From Diphasiastrum complanatum (Eukaryota; Streptophyta; Lycopodiopsida; Lycopodiales; Lycopodiaceae): a DNA stretch of 64,000 nucleotides. Positions 37,360-48,409 of the stretch are shown here, piece by piece (the first letter of the stretch is position 1; each line of letters begins with the position of its first letter). Made by a program: the position numbers and the translations under genes. The notes under the pieces were generated by a model. That model made no database searches. It was not told the origin of the DNA and saw only the letters and a program-made list of their open reading frames with translations. Where the stretch lies: assembly GCA_029204225.1 (NCBI GenBank), contig CM055098.1, positions 8,414,246-8,478,245 on the forward strand, given 5' to 3'.

Positions 37360-38460
37360 CCAGATACCACAGTTAGTGTCCAGCGCGTACACAACCAATA
37401 GGGCAAGACAATGTGAGTAGTGTGCCTCGGCACGTTCCATAGCCATGGCGGGCCTAACACAGACTAGGGGCCCTGTTAGCAGGATAGGGCCCCACGTTGG
37501 GTCCCGACGTGCAGTTGGCCACGTCAGTGCCACGTGGCTGACACTTGGCAGTATGCATGCTACCAGACCTCACACTGGGCTAGGAGGGGCTTGCTCCATA
37601 TCAGGGAGTAGGCAAGGTTGCGTGGATCAGTTAGTGTTTGCTTTATTGTGTTGTTAGGATCCATTACACAGCGGAACACGATCCGGAAGGAATCCATTCC
37701 GAATCGTGGATGAGAAACTCTGTCCCAGAACTCTTTCTCGTGGATTTGTGCGTGTGTCTCAAAACGAATTGGGAATGTTATGGATCAGACATGCAATAGT
37801 TGTTTAGCTACAAGAAGAGTTGCAAGTCTGTCGGACTATTTTTTAGAACATAGATGTGGTAGTTTTTAACTTTCTAGAAGAATTTCCTCACTGAGTTATA
37901 CTGTTTGGAGCTTTAATCTTGAAGATCATTTGATGCTTTTGATGATTAGAGGTTGGTGCTTGAAGATTTCGAAAGTTTTTGGAGTTTTTGAAGTCATGCT
38001 ATTTTTTTTAAAGATAAAGTTTGGTTCGTGACCACTTCGAGCCATGGACTTAGGTGGGGGCACAGGCTCGGGTGGGTGCGCGTGTCCTCAACAATTTTCT
38101 TACATGTCACTAACATCAAAAAAATTAAAAAAACTTAAAACATGTCATACTATTCTTTATTCTTTTATAAGTTCTAAGATAATCTTGTAAATTACTTAAA
38201 TTTAATGTCTTATTATTTTAAAAATTGTCTTCTAAAATAAAAACATTAAATGTCTTGTCTCACTTTCACTTGTCCTTAAAAGAATGAGACAAGACATTTA
38301 AATTTTTATATCTTGTAAATGAATTCTCCCCCCTTTTTTTTTTAACTAAAGTAATGATTTTTTTTTGCACACAATTATTATTTGACACCTTGTAGGCCGT
38401 GGGCACAGAAAAATTTGCATTTTGTAACCTTGCAGGCCATCAGAGTATGACGACATTAAA
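37360..38460. other. No gene recognised; GC-richer patch at 37,380-37,650
   Basis: A short GC-richer island (with GGGGCCCTG and GTGCCACGTGGC) sits in otherwise AT-rich DNA. It may be part of a retroelement LTR. T- and A-rich from 38,100 on. Confidence 0.35.
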
Positions 38461-38469
38461 AAAAAAAAA

Positions 38470-38513
38470 TTTGCCACGCATGGCAAAAATTGCCGTGGCA
38501 ATGCCACGCAAAC
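38470..38513. repeat. Left cluster of GCCACGC/GCGTGGC motifs
   Basis: TTGCCACGCATGGCAA, TTGCCGTGGCAA and GCCACGCAAAC lie just upstream of the gene at 38,999. The same motif is abundant at 41,018-41,432 on its other side. This suggests subterminal repeats of the transposon that carries the gene. Confidence 0.6.
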
Positions 38514-38528
38514 TTGAATCCTAAAAAT

Positions 38529-38539
38529 GCTTTAAATAG
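38529..38539 (+). promoter_or_regulatory. Possible TATA box
   Basis: CTTTAAATAG about 90 bp upstream of the long CT/CA tract and 470 bp upstream of the ATG at 38,999. Suggestive by position only. Confidence 0.3.
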
Positions 38540-38616
38540 AGTGTTTTTGGACGTATTCCTTCACTAGTTTTTTGCATAGTGTTTTTTGTTATTGCTTTCA
38601 TTGTGTTAGTGATTAA

Positions 38617-38891
<275 letters not shown>

Positions 38892-38998
38892 AATTTGAAG
38901 TTTTACTTTTCTTAAGCTCTTTGTTTCTCAAGCTCTTTTTTTTTTCTTTACATTTGTTAAACTTTTGTCTCTCTCTTTTCTCCCTCTTTACACACACA

Positions 38999-40115
38999 AT
39001 GTCTTCTAGTGGTAGTGGTTCTAGGAGAAGACCAAGATCTTCGTCTAGTGCAAGAGGAGGATCCGGTTCTGATCGGATTGCGAACTTGTATGGTTCGCTA
39101 TCTCCCGATGAGAGACAAAGATTGAAACATCTTTGTCTTTCCGAAGAGGAGCCCGATTCCAATAGAGATAATCCTTCGATGGATGTCCCATCGGAGGAAT
39201 CATCCAATTTGTTTTATAATTTAGAAGATGATGGCTCCATCATCAAGGATACCAAAGGCAACGTCGTCATCAATAGGATGCACGACCTTGCTCTCAAATA
39301 TTTTGGCCATAACTTATTCACTCCTTGGGAGCAACAAAACCAAGATGACAAGAATAACATACTTGCGCTTTTGAATAGTGAGTTTCCTCAATCAAATAGA
39401 TCTGGGGAGGTGTGGGCATTGACGAATATGTGTACGCATATTCGTCATAAGCGTCAATCCTTACGAAGATATGTAAAAAATGGGATTGGGCAAAGGTGAT
39501 ACACGAGTCCAAACATCCGAATCCGGATCGCTTCAAACAACAACGGGAAGCGACCAAATCAAGAATCAATCTCTTGGGCCAATCTCACCTTGGCTCGGGT
39601 GGAAAATCCAATTTACAACCCCAATTTGTAAGTTTTGCTTTTTTAGTCTGATTTTATTATAATTATTTTAGTAATGGTTTTAATTACTAATCATGTTTTG
39701 TATGTAAATGATTGTATTCATGTTTGTATAGCAAAGAGATTTTGGGAGAAAATACACAAATGCCGAATATAAGATTGGGTACCAAGAAGGCTACAATGCC
39801 TTGGTGGACCATCTTGCTCAACAAGGCATTCATACTATGGTAAATTCTTGCTACATTCGTCTCATTTGCTTCCATTATCTAATAATCATTTTTATTAATC
39901 TTTCTTGCTTGTTAATGAGTTTCATTTACTTTACTTATTGGTTATTGACTTTTGTTATTTTTTGTGATGTGTAGAGAAGCTCGGCATCTTATGTAGAGGA
40001 GGGGTCAGGTGAAGAAGCCGGTGAAGCAGAAGCGGAAGGGGAAGGGGAGATGTCCGGAAGTGAGAGTGAAGGACAAGCTTCCACACAAGACTCGGATTCG
40101 GACGATGACAATTAA
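38999..40115 (+). CDS. Three-exon transposase-associated (Ptta/En/Spm-like) gene, one frameshift
   Basis: Model: exon 1 38,999-39,627, exon 2 39,732-39,839, exon 3 39,975-40,115, all GT-AG and in phase. Exon 1 gives a Ser/Arg-rich N-terminus (MSSSGSGSRRRPRSSS), an acidic middle, DDKNNILALLNSEFPQ, then, after a one-base shift at the A run 39,475-39,480, WDWAKV and FKQQREATKSRINLLGQSHL. Exon 2 ends LVDHLAQQGIHTM; exon 3 is Glu/Ser/Gly-rich and ends DSDSDDDN-stop. With one more A in the run the protein would be 292 aa. It matches the pseudogene at 14.0-15.6 kb in order and spacing. The acidic tail and the Ptta/En/Spm-like core suggest a DNA-binding accessory protein of a CACTA-like element. The single frameshift may be a mutation or a sequencing error. 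Confidence 0.52.
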
Positions 40116-40878
40116 GAAGTCTTTGTTTGATTAAAGTTTAATGTTTAATGTTTTTTAATTTACCTTTTAGTTTTGATGTAGCAAGTAGGAAGAAAGGAAT
40201 TTTGTTTCAAGCCCTTTTTAAAAACAAAACTTAATGTCTTTTGATTTTAGTTTCACCGTCTATGTTTATCAATTGTTAATGTACATTTCAATTCTTGTCT
40301 ATAATTGCATTGTTTGTTTTAACTTTTACTCATTTATTGTGCACCATCTATGATTGTAATAAGATCTTGTTTTGTTATAAGAATGTTCATCGTTTTATAG
40401 ACAGAATTTAGGTAACTCACATATAGTTTGTGTAATCTAGTATCAAGAACAAAACATATACTACAAAATCAACATTAAAATTTATCAAACCATTTATTTG
40501 AATGAAATCACAAAATATTCATATGAAGAAGACATGTGACATACCTCATTTGCTTGTCTTCATCAAAAGCCCTTTCTTTTCAAAAGCCATCATCCTTTTT
40601 ATTCTACAAATCAATCAATCAAAGACAAACCATTAAAGATTAGCAATAACTATCTTTTCTCTCTTGATGTGTAAGTTTATCTAATCTAGTCTTAAGATCA
40701 AAACATATTGTACAAAAATCATATTGATTTAATCACCACACAATTTAACAAACCATTTAATAAAATGACATGTGAATACATCACTTAATCTCACAAAATA
40801 ACATTCAAAGACTCATAACATAACTATAAATCACAAATACTATCAATTGAATGCTAATCTACATTGTGTAACCACATA
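40116..40878. other. AT-rich downstream region, no gene
   Basis: Contains two related ~60-bp stretches around CTAATCTAGTCTTAAGA / TAATCTAGTATCAAGA (40,430 and 40,680), followed by ACAAAACATAT and AAATCA, i.e. a loose direct repeat. No ORF of note. Confidence 0.4.
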
Positions 40879-40879
40879 C

Positions 40880-40967
<88 letters not shown>
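40880..40967. repeat. (CT)n microsatellite
   Basis: About 44 CT units. Confidence 0.95.
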
Positions 40968-40969
<2 letters not shown>

Positions 40970-41017
40970 AATACAATACACGTTTTTTTTTTGTGCAAAA
41001 CATTTTGTGTGGTACAT

Positions 41018-41432
41018 CCACGCGTGGTAGAACCACGCCAATGCTATTTTCCGAAATCTTAATCCTAGAAATTTGCCACGTGTGGCAATATTTTCCAGAG
41101 AGCACCCCAAAAATTTGATTTGCCACGTCGTGGCAAACCATATTTTTGGGTTGCTCTCTCGAAAATATGTGGCACAACCACGCGAAGCAAAGTGCGTGGT
41201 TGTGCCACGCGTGGTAAAACCACGAAATTTAAATTTTTCAAAATTTTCGTCATTTATTTGTCGGACGGGTTGTTGTCTGCCGGAAAATTTGCCAACATGG
41301 CTCTTCCACGCGTGGCTCTTCCACGCGTGGCTCTACCACGTGTCAGTTGCCACGCGATTGCCACGCGAACCGGACGAGCTCCAAATTGACCCCCGTCTTA
41401 TGTGCGTGGCAATATGCGTGGCAAATTGCCAA
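41018..41432. repeat. Right cluster of GCCACGCGTGGC-type palindromic motifs
   Basis: At least ten copies in both orientations: CCACGCGTGG (about 41,020; 41,204; 41,308; 41,323), GCCACGTGTGGC (41,075), GCCACGTCGTGGC (41,121), GTGGCACAACCACGCG (41,170), and tandem CTCTTCCACGCGTGG twice. Many sit inside longer inverted pairs. With the cluster at 38,470 they flank the gene at 38,999. The right edge (TGTATGTAGTTGTGGTTG near 41,436) resembles a mutated CACTA end (expected ...TAGTG), but this is weak. Confidence 0.68.
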
Positions 41433-41619
41433 TGTATGTAGTTGTGGTTGAAGCTGGAGCCCATAAAATTCGGAAGAATGTTGGCGTTTGCTCGATGCAC
41501 TTCAAAATAGAATGAAAAATTTTATTCCTCTCTCAATAAGATGCACTTATGTAAATGTGCAACACCAAAACAATCTTGTGTGTGTTGTTATTGGACTTGG
41601 AAGTAGAAAAAGACACCAC

Positions 41620-41809
41620 GTCAATCGTAACGGGGTGTGTGGGTAGAGATGTTAACTGTGGTCGACCAGGTGCGGGCTCAATTCCCATCCGTTGTGAAGT
41701 GACATCTTTGGGGCTCTCCCCTTCCTTGGCATTGCCTAACTAGCACTACTACGTTGTATATGTTGTATATAGCCTACCCCTAGTAGCTTAACACGTTGCA
41801 AAAAAAAAA
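41620..41809 (+). mobile_element. tRNA-derived SINE with target-site duplication
   Basis: A ~190-bp unit carries pol III-like boxes (an A-box-like GTGGGTAGAGATG about 41,639 and a B-box-like GGGCTCAATTCCC at about 41,676), a pyrimidine-rich tail region and a terminal A run (41,800-41,810). It is flanked by AGACACCAC at 41,611-41,619 and again at 41,810-41,818, extendable through A residues to about 13 bp. Together these are the standard signs of a tRNA-headed plant SINE. It sits about 0.3 kb upstream of the LBD transcript leader. Confidence 0.75.
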
Positions 41810-42049
41810 AGACACCACACTTGATGTTGCACAAGAGAGTGTGTGTAAGTGTGGAAATGAACTCGTTCAAAAAGGAAAGTCACCAAACGAAGCACCATTT
41901 CATTTGGCCTCGTAGTCACTACACGTTATAGTAATGCTCTGGCCACCGGCGCCAAAACTAGCGAGTCGCTAAATTAGTGATGCATGCGAATTCTAGAGAG
42001 GGCAGAATTAGCGGAGCTCTAATTTAGAGGGAATTCCGAAAATAAAATC

Positions 42050-42912
42050 GGGATATGGCAGAGGCCTGTATTTAGCTGACACTCGCCACCTCCGCCGCCC
42101 ATCTCTCTCTCTCTCTCTCGCTCTGTCTCTCTCTCTCTCTCTCGCAGCGAGAAGGAAAGATGGGTGGCTGGCTGCTGGAATTGCTCGAGCGCTGGCGATC
42201 CTCCTGCTCCTCCTTCTCCTCCTGAGTCCTGATGCATCGTAGTTTCTACACTTGGAGTTGGGGCGATCCTTCTCGACCGCCTCGTAACGTGGCCTCTTCT
42301 TCCTGCCCATTGCACCGCCCAATCTGCCACTTTACCTTCTCTCGCGCGCACAGCTCCCAGCCTCTCTCGCTGGGTGTTAGCTAGTGTTTTTGCTGCAACA
42401 TTTGTGGGATCAATGTTCGCGAGAGCGTTTTTTGGGTCTTAGCTACGACCTGTGTCTTTGTCTGCGAGCGTGCGTGCTTGTCAGGTTGCTGTGCTGTTTT
42501 GTTTTTGCAGATCCTGCTATGATATCGGGCAGCAGGTTGTAAAACAATAGCTTTGCTTGGCTAGGGCTCTTATTCTTTATGGATATGGAAGTTGAGATTT
42601 GCGTGCTCCACAATCCCGCAGTTGTTTTGTTGGAATATATTTCTCACAATTTTCACTAATTATAAGGACTGGCTCCTTTTTCTCTTTGAAAAACTATACA
42701 TTAGAAAAGCGCTTTCCCGGGGTTCATTCATCTGATCCAGCATCAAAATTTTGTGGCTTGTCTACTCTGTATCTTGCTTTGATTTGATTGCTGCTTCCTC
42801 TTGACAGGTGAGTCACCAATTATGATCTTGACTGGATTGAAGATTGAAAATCGGAAAGCTATTCATTCGTAGATGATTTGACTTCCATCATTTACAAGTG
42901 CATAGTAAAAGT
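42050..42912 (+). promoter_or_regulatory. LBD gene 5' leader region with probable leader introns
   Basis: Base composition turns GC-richer at about 42,070, with CCGCCGCC and short (CT)n tracts (42,101-42,144), as is common at plant transcript starts. Candidate splice sites in the leader include acceptors TTTTTGCAG|ATCC (about 42,511) and CTTGACAG|GTGAGT (about 42,807; a donor directly follows). No ORF in this stretch is convincing. The exact transcription start is not determinable here. Confidence 0.5.
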
Positions 42913-43476
42913 ATGAGCAACACAAGTACCAATCAAGCTTGTGCTGCTTGCAAGTTTCAGAGACGTAGATGTTCTGCAGACTGTCCTTTGGCGAGATACT
43001 TTCCTGCAGAGCAAAATCAACGCTTCATGAACTGTAAAAGGCTATTTGGAGTTAGCAATATGATCAGATTCTTGAAAGATGTGGATCCTGCGGACAAAGA
43101 TGACACCATGAAATCGCTCATTTACGAGGCTGATGCAAGAGAAAGGGACCCAGTTCACGGCTGTCTTGGCATTGTTAATCGCCTTAAAGAGCAAGCGGCA
43201 AAGCTCACTGAAGAGCTCCATGCAGCGCGAGAACAATTGCACTTTTTGGAACAACAGCACGCAGCCACGCTCTACCAGCAACATTTGGCTCAATCTATGA
43301 GTACTGCTAATGTTCCCGGCACATCTCAGCTTCCTCCACATATGTTGCCACTGCAGTATGCCAACCCCAACGTTCCCATAAATCTGGATGCGGGGTTGGA
43401 GTACGAAACAAGGCCCTCAGCATACGAACAGAGACAAGATTATATCAATCTTTCAAGGCAAACATATGAACCTAGG

Positions 43477-43564
<88 letters not shown>

Positions 43565-43765
43565 GTGCTCAGTATATGGCATGGAATGCTTTGAAATTTT
43601 GCATGCCTTTTGTAGCTGCAATCATCAGGTTGTGTATTGATTTTTGGGGTTTTCAGGTATAACGAAGATTTGACATTGAACGTTGTACACATGGTTAATC
43701 AAATCCCAGAACAGGAATTGAAAAGCGCAGCTGCTCTGTTCAGTTTGACATCAACCCAGCATTGA
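42913..43765 (+). CDS. LOB-domain (LBD/AS2-like) transcription factor, two exons
   Basis: Exon 1 42,913-43,475, intron 43,476-43,656, exon 2 43,657-43,765; 223 aa, uninterrupted. The zinc-finger-like C block CX2CX6CX3C uses C10, C13, C20 and C24 (CAACKFQRRRCSADC); the GAS block follows with FGVSN at 45-49 and DPVHG at 79-83; a perfect LX6LX3LX6L coiled coil uses L91, L98, L102 and L109. These three elements define class I LBD proteins, plant-specific nuclear DNA-binding regulators of organ boundaries and lateral organs. NCKRLFGVSN rather than VHK(V/L)FGASN places it nearer the divergent LBD22/LBD27-like group than the core boundary genes. The first ATG is taken; an upstream in-frame GTG (42,898) is not a start. 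The intron contains a (CT)n tract. The C-terminal tail (QIPEQELKSAAALFSL) is not a known motif. Introns, GC-rich leader and intact frame mark it as a host gene. Confidence 0.92.
43479..43560. repeat. (CT)n microsatellite inside the LBD intron
   Basis: About 40 CT units beginning a few bases after the GT donor (43,476). Read through, they give a Ser-Leu repeat in the LBD frame, so intron retention would yield a longer 249-residue product ending at 43,662. Confidence 0.92.
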
Positions 43766-45940
43766 TGGATGCACCAATGATTTCAGTCATTTGGCAAATT
43801 CGACGATTGTTTATTGCTGATTGTTGGTTGCAGTTGTTTCTGCATCAACGTTCGTGTGATCATTCATGTGGAAACGTAGGACCACAATCATGTTGGGGAC
43901 ATTATGATCCATGGGTATAGAGTCAAAAAAGTTATCCTCCTGTTCCAGGATGGTAATATGTGTAATTGATCACACACATTGCAGCTGATTGGCAAATTGG
44001 GTGCGTTCAATATTACATGTGTCTGCAGAAAACCGAGACTACTGGCAAGACTATTGTGTGCGTGCTAACTTGGGTGGGTTACAGTCAGACTAGAATGTTT
44101 TCCACGAGAATCCTTGAGGGAGGATTTTTTCTAATTATACAAATTTTCGGGGTACATTTAAACCTGATGTACAATCTATTGTTGCAAACGTGCGGCCAGA
44201 ACATTTAGAGTACAGTATTGTATATAAGCTTGGTCCATTCTTTATCGTGCAATATGATCATGCATGCTAGAGGTTTGCTATAATTGATTGCAAAAAAATG
44301 TTTTTGCTTGAGGTTCCTTTACAATCATGCGTTCACGTTGCAAACTTGTTAGAGTAGTCAAGGAGGACTGATTAAAGATAAGGTTTTGTTACTTATATGT
44401 GCTTGATTATGAAGCCATCACTTGATTTTGTGATGGATTCCACACAAAATAGAGAAAACTCGCATGTGTGTCATATGTAGAACTTCCTCTAGTATGTACT
44501 CTTTGTATTGCTAATGGTCTTTTCATTGACCTTCCTCTTAAAACACCCACCCGCAAAATTATGGCTATGGCCGCTCCATAATTTACATCCGTTTTATCGG
44601 GTGCAAAGGTCACAAAAAGGACTTTTCCTAAGCATAAAGGATGTCTTGCCATTTTACATTATGGCTGAAAATGTTTTGCAATGTGCTGCCCCAAATTTTC
44701 TATGGACATTCTCTAAACTGCTGTTTGAAAAGTTTTGTGGAAAATTGAAACCATAACTGCTTCGGGATCCTTGGTGATTGGCCAATAATCAATTCAAATT
44801 AATAAAGTCTACACACTTAACAAAGTTCTCGCAAGAATGAACTTCTTTGCACGAATTAATCCACTCCAAACATATGAAGTGAAATGTTGACACTATCTTT
44901 TCCTCCTCGAGAAGATTATACAAGAAGGAAACTCTTTTGAGAATCTTCAAAAGTTGCACATCACGTACCCACATTAGTCACTACGAGCCTCTACTTTGGG
45001 GTTTCTTATTCTCTAGCATTTACTTGTTTATGTTTTATGTGAATGTTGCAATTTTATCTTGTACATCCTCTTATATATGGTAGAACTCATGACCTCACAG
45101 ACGATTCTCTAGCACACCACTCATTTGGAGCACAAAATATGGGCTTTATAATGAAAATGGCAAATTTTATACAACACTACCATATGTTGTTTCACGACCT
45201 AATCCCAAGTGCTCATATTTACTCTGTATTTCTTTGAATATTTGCACATACTAATACAAAATATTTGCCACACATAAATATGAATCTAATCTTGGCAAGT
45301 TGCTAGATCCACTCAAAATAGTTGTTGTCATAGACTAACTAAACTTAAGCATCAACTACTACAACCTACAGATGGATATTCCAAAACTAATTAAAGAAGA
45401 CTACAATAATTGAAAATTGACTTAATGAGCTACCTAAAGTATGCTAAGCATGGACTTAATGGTTCTAATTTTGTCCTCATTTAATATTCATTTTAATGTC
45501 ATTTTTCACACCTTCACTCCTTTCTTGGCTTTTTGGCCTACAAACAAAAGAAAAATCTTACCTAATGGCTTCGGACCTCCATGAAACAAGATCTAACACC
45601 AACTTATGTAAGGTAAAGCAACAAAAAAAAAGAGAGAGAAAATAGTAGAAGTGGAGGCTAATGGAGGCAATGTCATTCTAAAACCTCTCACAACCCACCC
45701 CTATACTTCATGGAGTTCTTTGTTGGGTTGAAAGAATAGTGACCTGCATTTATCAAAAATGTGCATTCACAACAATGAGAATCGAAGCTACAGTGCTTAA
45801 AATATCAAAAAAATACTCTTAAAAGCAAACGATAGATACCACACTATAGTTAGCAAAGGCTATCACATAGCAAGATAGAAAGCATGGAGCCCAAGTAAAA
45901 GATGTTAAAATTTCACAATTCTAGCTTGACTAGTTTGTTG
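43766..45940. other. Intergenic region downstream of the LBD gene
   Basis: Likely 3' UTR in the first few hundred bases, then AT-rich sequence. The small frames (for example 81 codons on the minus strand at 44,652-44,407) have no motif support. Confidence 0.4.
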
Positions 45941-46139
45941 TAATTTTGCCATGTAATGAGAGGATGTGGCATTGGCCACGTGAATTGGACAAAGTTCACA
46001 ATGTTCATATTCCTCATTTGAGGTCTTTTAGCATCATTCATGTGAAAACAAAAGGCCATTTTTGCCTTAGAGAAAATATAGGACTATTTGAAGAAGCAAT
46101 AGAAGAAGAAATCTTCGAAAATGATCATAAATAGTCACA

Positions 46140-46535
46140 GAAGCAAGGTACAAACCAGAATCAACAATCTGCTCTATACAAGAAAAGAAAAGTTCTACAA
46201 ATACTGCAAAAAGATGAATCGCGTGATCCAAGATTGTCTAATCTTGAAGTTCAACAACAACAAGAGGAAGTAGCTAGATCAACAAGCCAAGGCAGCTATC
46301 AATTCGAAGTAGAATACCGAAGATGATGATGAGCAAAATGTCTTTATGGTGAATCATCATTGTGTTGAACAAGTTGAGGAATGGTTCTTTGATTCTGGAG
46401 TAACGCAACATATGACAAGCCATCAAGAATTGTTTATCAATTATTCGGCCTACATCACCAAGAAATTCATTCCCCTCGGAGACAACAACTCACACACCAT
46501 AAGGATCGCCACGTGAAGATCTACCTAAACCAAAA
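46140..46535 (+). pseudogene. Copia gag knuckle and protease remnant (A-like)
   Basis: Broken frames give FYKYCKKMNRVIQDCLILK (degraded CCHC knuckle) and then WFFDSGVTQHMTSHQELF, the aspartic protease block with DSG intact. They match the family A fragment at 5.9-6.5 kb in order and spacing. The fragment ends at about 46,530, just before the LTR of element E, which therefore probably inserted into it. Confidence 0.62.
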
Positions 46536-46538
46536 GGA

Positions 46539-47187
46539 TGTGAGAAATTGTCAACTAGTTTGATCTTTTGTATTTGGCAATTGAGGCCAATTTGCATTTT
46601 AGACTTGAAGATAAACATTTCAAACTTATTTTAGTCTAAATGTTTTTGAATTACCACTTTTAAAAAATGAGGGAAATGTAGGTAGCCGAGTTTGGACCCA
46701 TTCAAATTTGAATGATCGATACATTGAATCCAGTCCATATTGTAAGTAGGGTTTTGGATCTAGAAGTTTCTATGGAGGGAAACCAAGTTCAAAATAAGGC
46801 ATGGAACTGTTATAAATAGTGTACAAGCATGGGAGAATGTCTTCTTCTCTCTCTCTACTCTCATTCATGCTTATACATGAGTTCTCTTGGGTTCGTATAT
46901 CCATATGGTGCACTATAGTGATGATATCTTGCAATCTTGTATGTAGAATGCATTGTTTGTTGTGATTTGGATTCACACGTCTAAAACATGTTAGGGTAAT
47001 GCTATTGTATGGACATCAAATTGATTATTTCATATATTTGATGTTTGATCAATATCTTGTTGAGTTTACGTCTCTTTTATGAAGTAGATGTCGATTTTCT
47101 ATATTGCAAATGGTGCAAATAGTGTTGTCTTCATAACCAAAGATCAGTAGATGATTTTGGATCTTAGGGGTTTATAAAATCTTCACA
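46539..47187 (+). repeat. 5' LTR of element E
   Basis: 649 bp with TGTGA/TCACA ends. A TATA box (TATAAATAG) lies at 46,811-46,819. The first ~245 bp match 50,314-50,560, and the whole matches 55,615-56,239. PBS TGGTATCAGAGC follows at 47,190 after a 2-bp spacer. Confidence 0.82.
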
Positions 47188-47785
47188 TGTGGTATCAGAG
47201 CTTGTGTTGCAAGTTATTGAAAGATCAGCCACATTTAGCAAAGATTTGGAGGAGTTACCAATTTTAGAGTGTGATGGATTGATTTCTACTCAAAAATCAA
47301 GCATTTTGCATGTGTAGAATTGATCTTTTGTAGGTCAAAACTCAATTTAGGTTTATGAACTTGAAGTAGGCCGATTTCACATGTGTCTTACTAGATTTGG
47401 GCAACTTTAATTGCATTAGAAAGTTCTAGTTGGAGGCTACAAGATTCTATATCAAAATTGTTGCAATTGCATAGAATTTGCAAGATTCAATTTTTTGTGA
47501 TTTTGTCAAAACCCTAATTTTGTTTGGATCTCTATTTTTTGAAGTTGCTGGACTTCAATAGAGTGTGTTTCAATCTTAGGAAGTGGCAAGATTCATTAGA
47601 TTGTGGATGGATCATAGGTTGATCAAGAATTCTTCATTCTATGTGTTGGTTTGCAAGTTATAGTGCTAGAAGAGAATTGAGAGGTCCCATATCTTTGTGA
47701 TTTCTTTTTGGAAAAATTGTTGTTATTCAAAAGAGTGCTTGTGTACATTGGAACAGGTTGAAAGAGAGGATCAAGTCATTGCAAC

Positions 47786-48409
47786 ATGGCTACAAATGGA
47801 GGCTTAATGTTGGAAAGCAATGATAGGCTTACCTCATCCAACTATTCATTGTGGAAGGTGAGAATGGAATTACTTCTTGAGATGAATGATTTGTTTGACA
47901 TTGTTGTAGGAGTGGAGGAAAGACCCTTGGCACAACAAGAGCATGTGAGGTATGGCAAGAGAGCTAAAAGAGCTCATGATAAAGATGAATGTTACCAATG
48001 AAATTCTCAAAGGGGTTGGTAAGTGTACATCATCTCATGAGGCTTGGGGAATCCAAGCATCTAGAGTGTTGACTCTAAGAAGACAATTTTTTCAAAGTTT
48101 GCAAAAGAAGGAAGAGAGTCCAAAATTTGTTTTTGTTTTGAGAGTGAAGGCCTTAAATGATGAGTTATCTTGCATTGATGAGAGCATCAAGGAAGGAGAG
48201 CTTGTTCAAGTCATTCTTAATGGTTTGTTGGATGCTCATGCTAACATTGTGCAAACAACATCCGAAGATGGAGCGGAGGTTATGTTCATCAAGGGCAAAT
48301 TCAAGGGAAATAGCAAAAGCAAATGGTCTAAAGGGCAAGATCAAGGTGAGACTTCTTCAAATAGCAAAAAGAAAGAAAATTCTGATGTGAAGTGCTTCTA
48401 TTGTGGCTA
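47786..48409 (+). pseudogene. Element E gag
   Basis: ATG at 47,786 (CAACATGGC context shared with F at 56,838 and C at 12,668) starts MATNGGLMLESNDRLTSSNY, WKVRMELLLEMNDLFDIVVG, then after a frameshift the C-terminal half (FVLRVKALNDELSCIDESI, VQVILNGLLDAHAN) and the first half of the zinc knuckle (KCFYCG). The knuckle is cut in the middle: the next bases belong to the preintegrase domain. Confidence 0.8.

Noticed and set aside
42898-42912. Upstream GTG start for the LBD protein
   Set aside because: GTG is not a normal plant nuclear start, and the LOB domain begins a few residues after the first ATG at 42,913.
44407-44652. 81-codon minus-strand frame downstream of the LBD gene
   Set aside because: No motif, no splice or repeat context, and close to chance length for this composition.
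45590-45625. Sequence like a reversed copia primer site (TTGGTGTTAGATC on the minus strand)
   Set aside because: Three mismatches to the tRNA-iMet site and no LTR or gag nearby on that strand.
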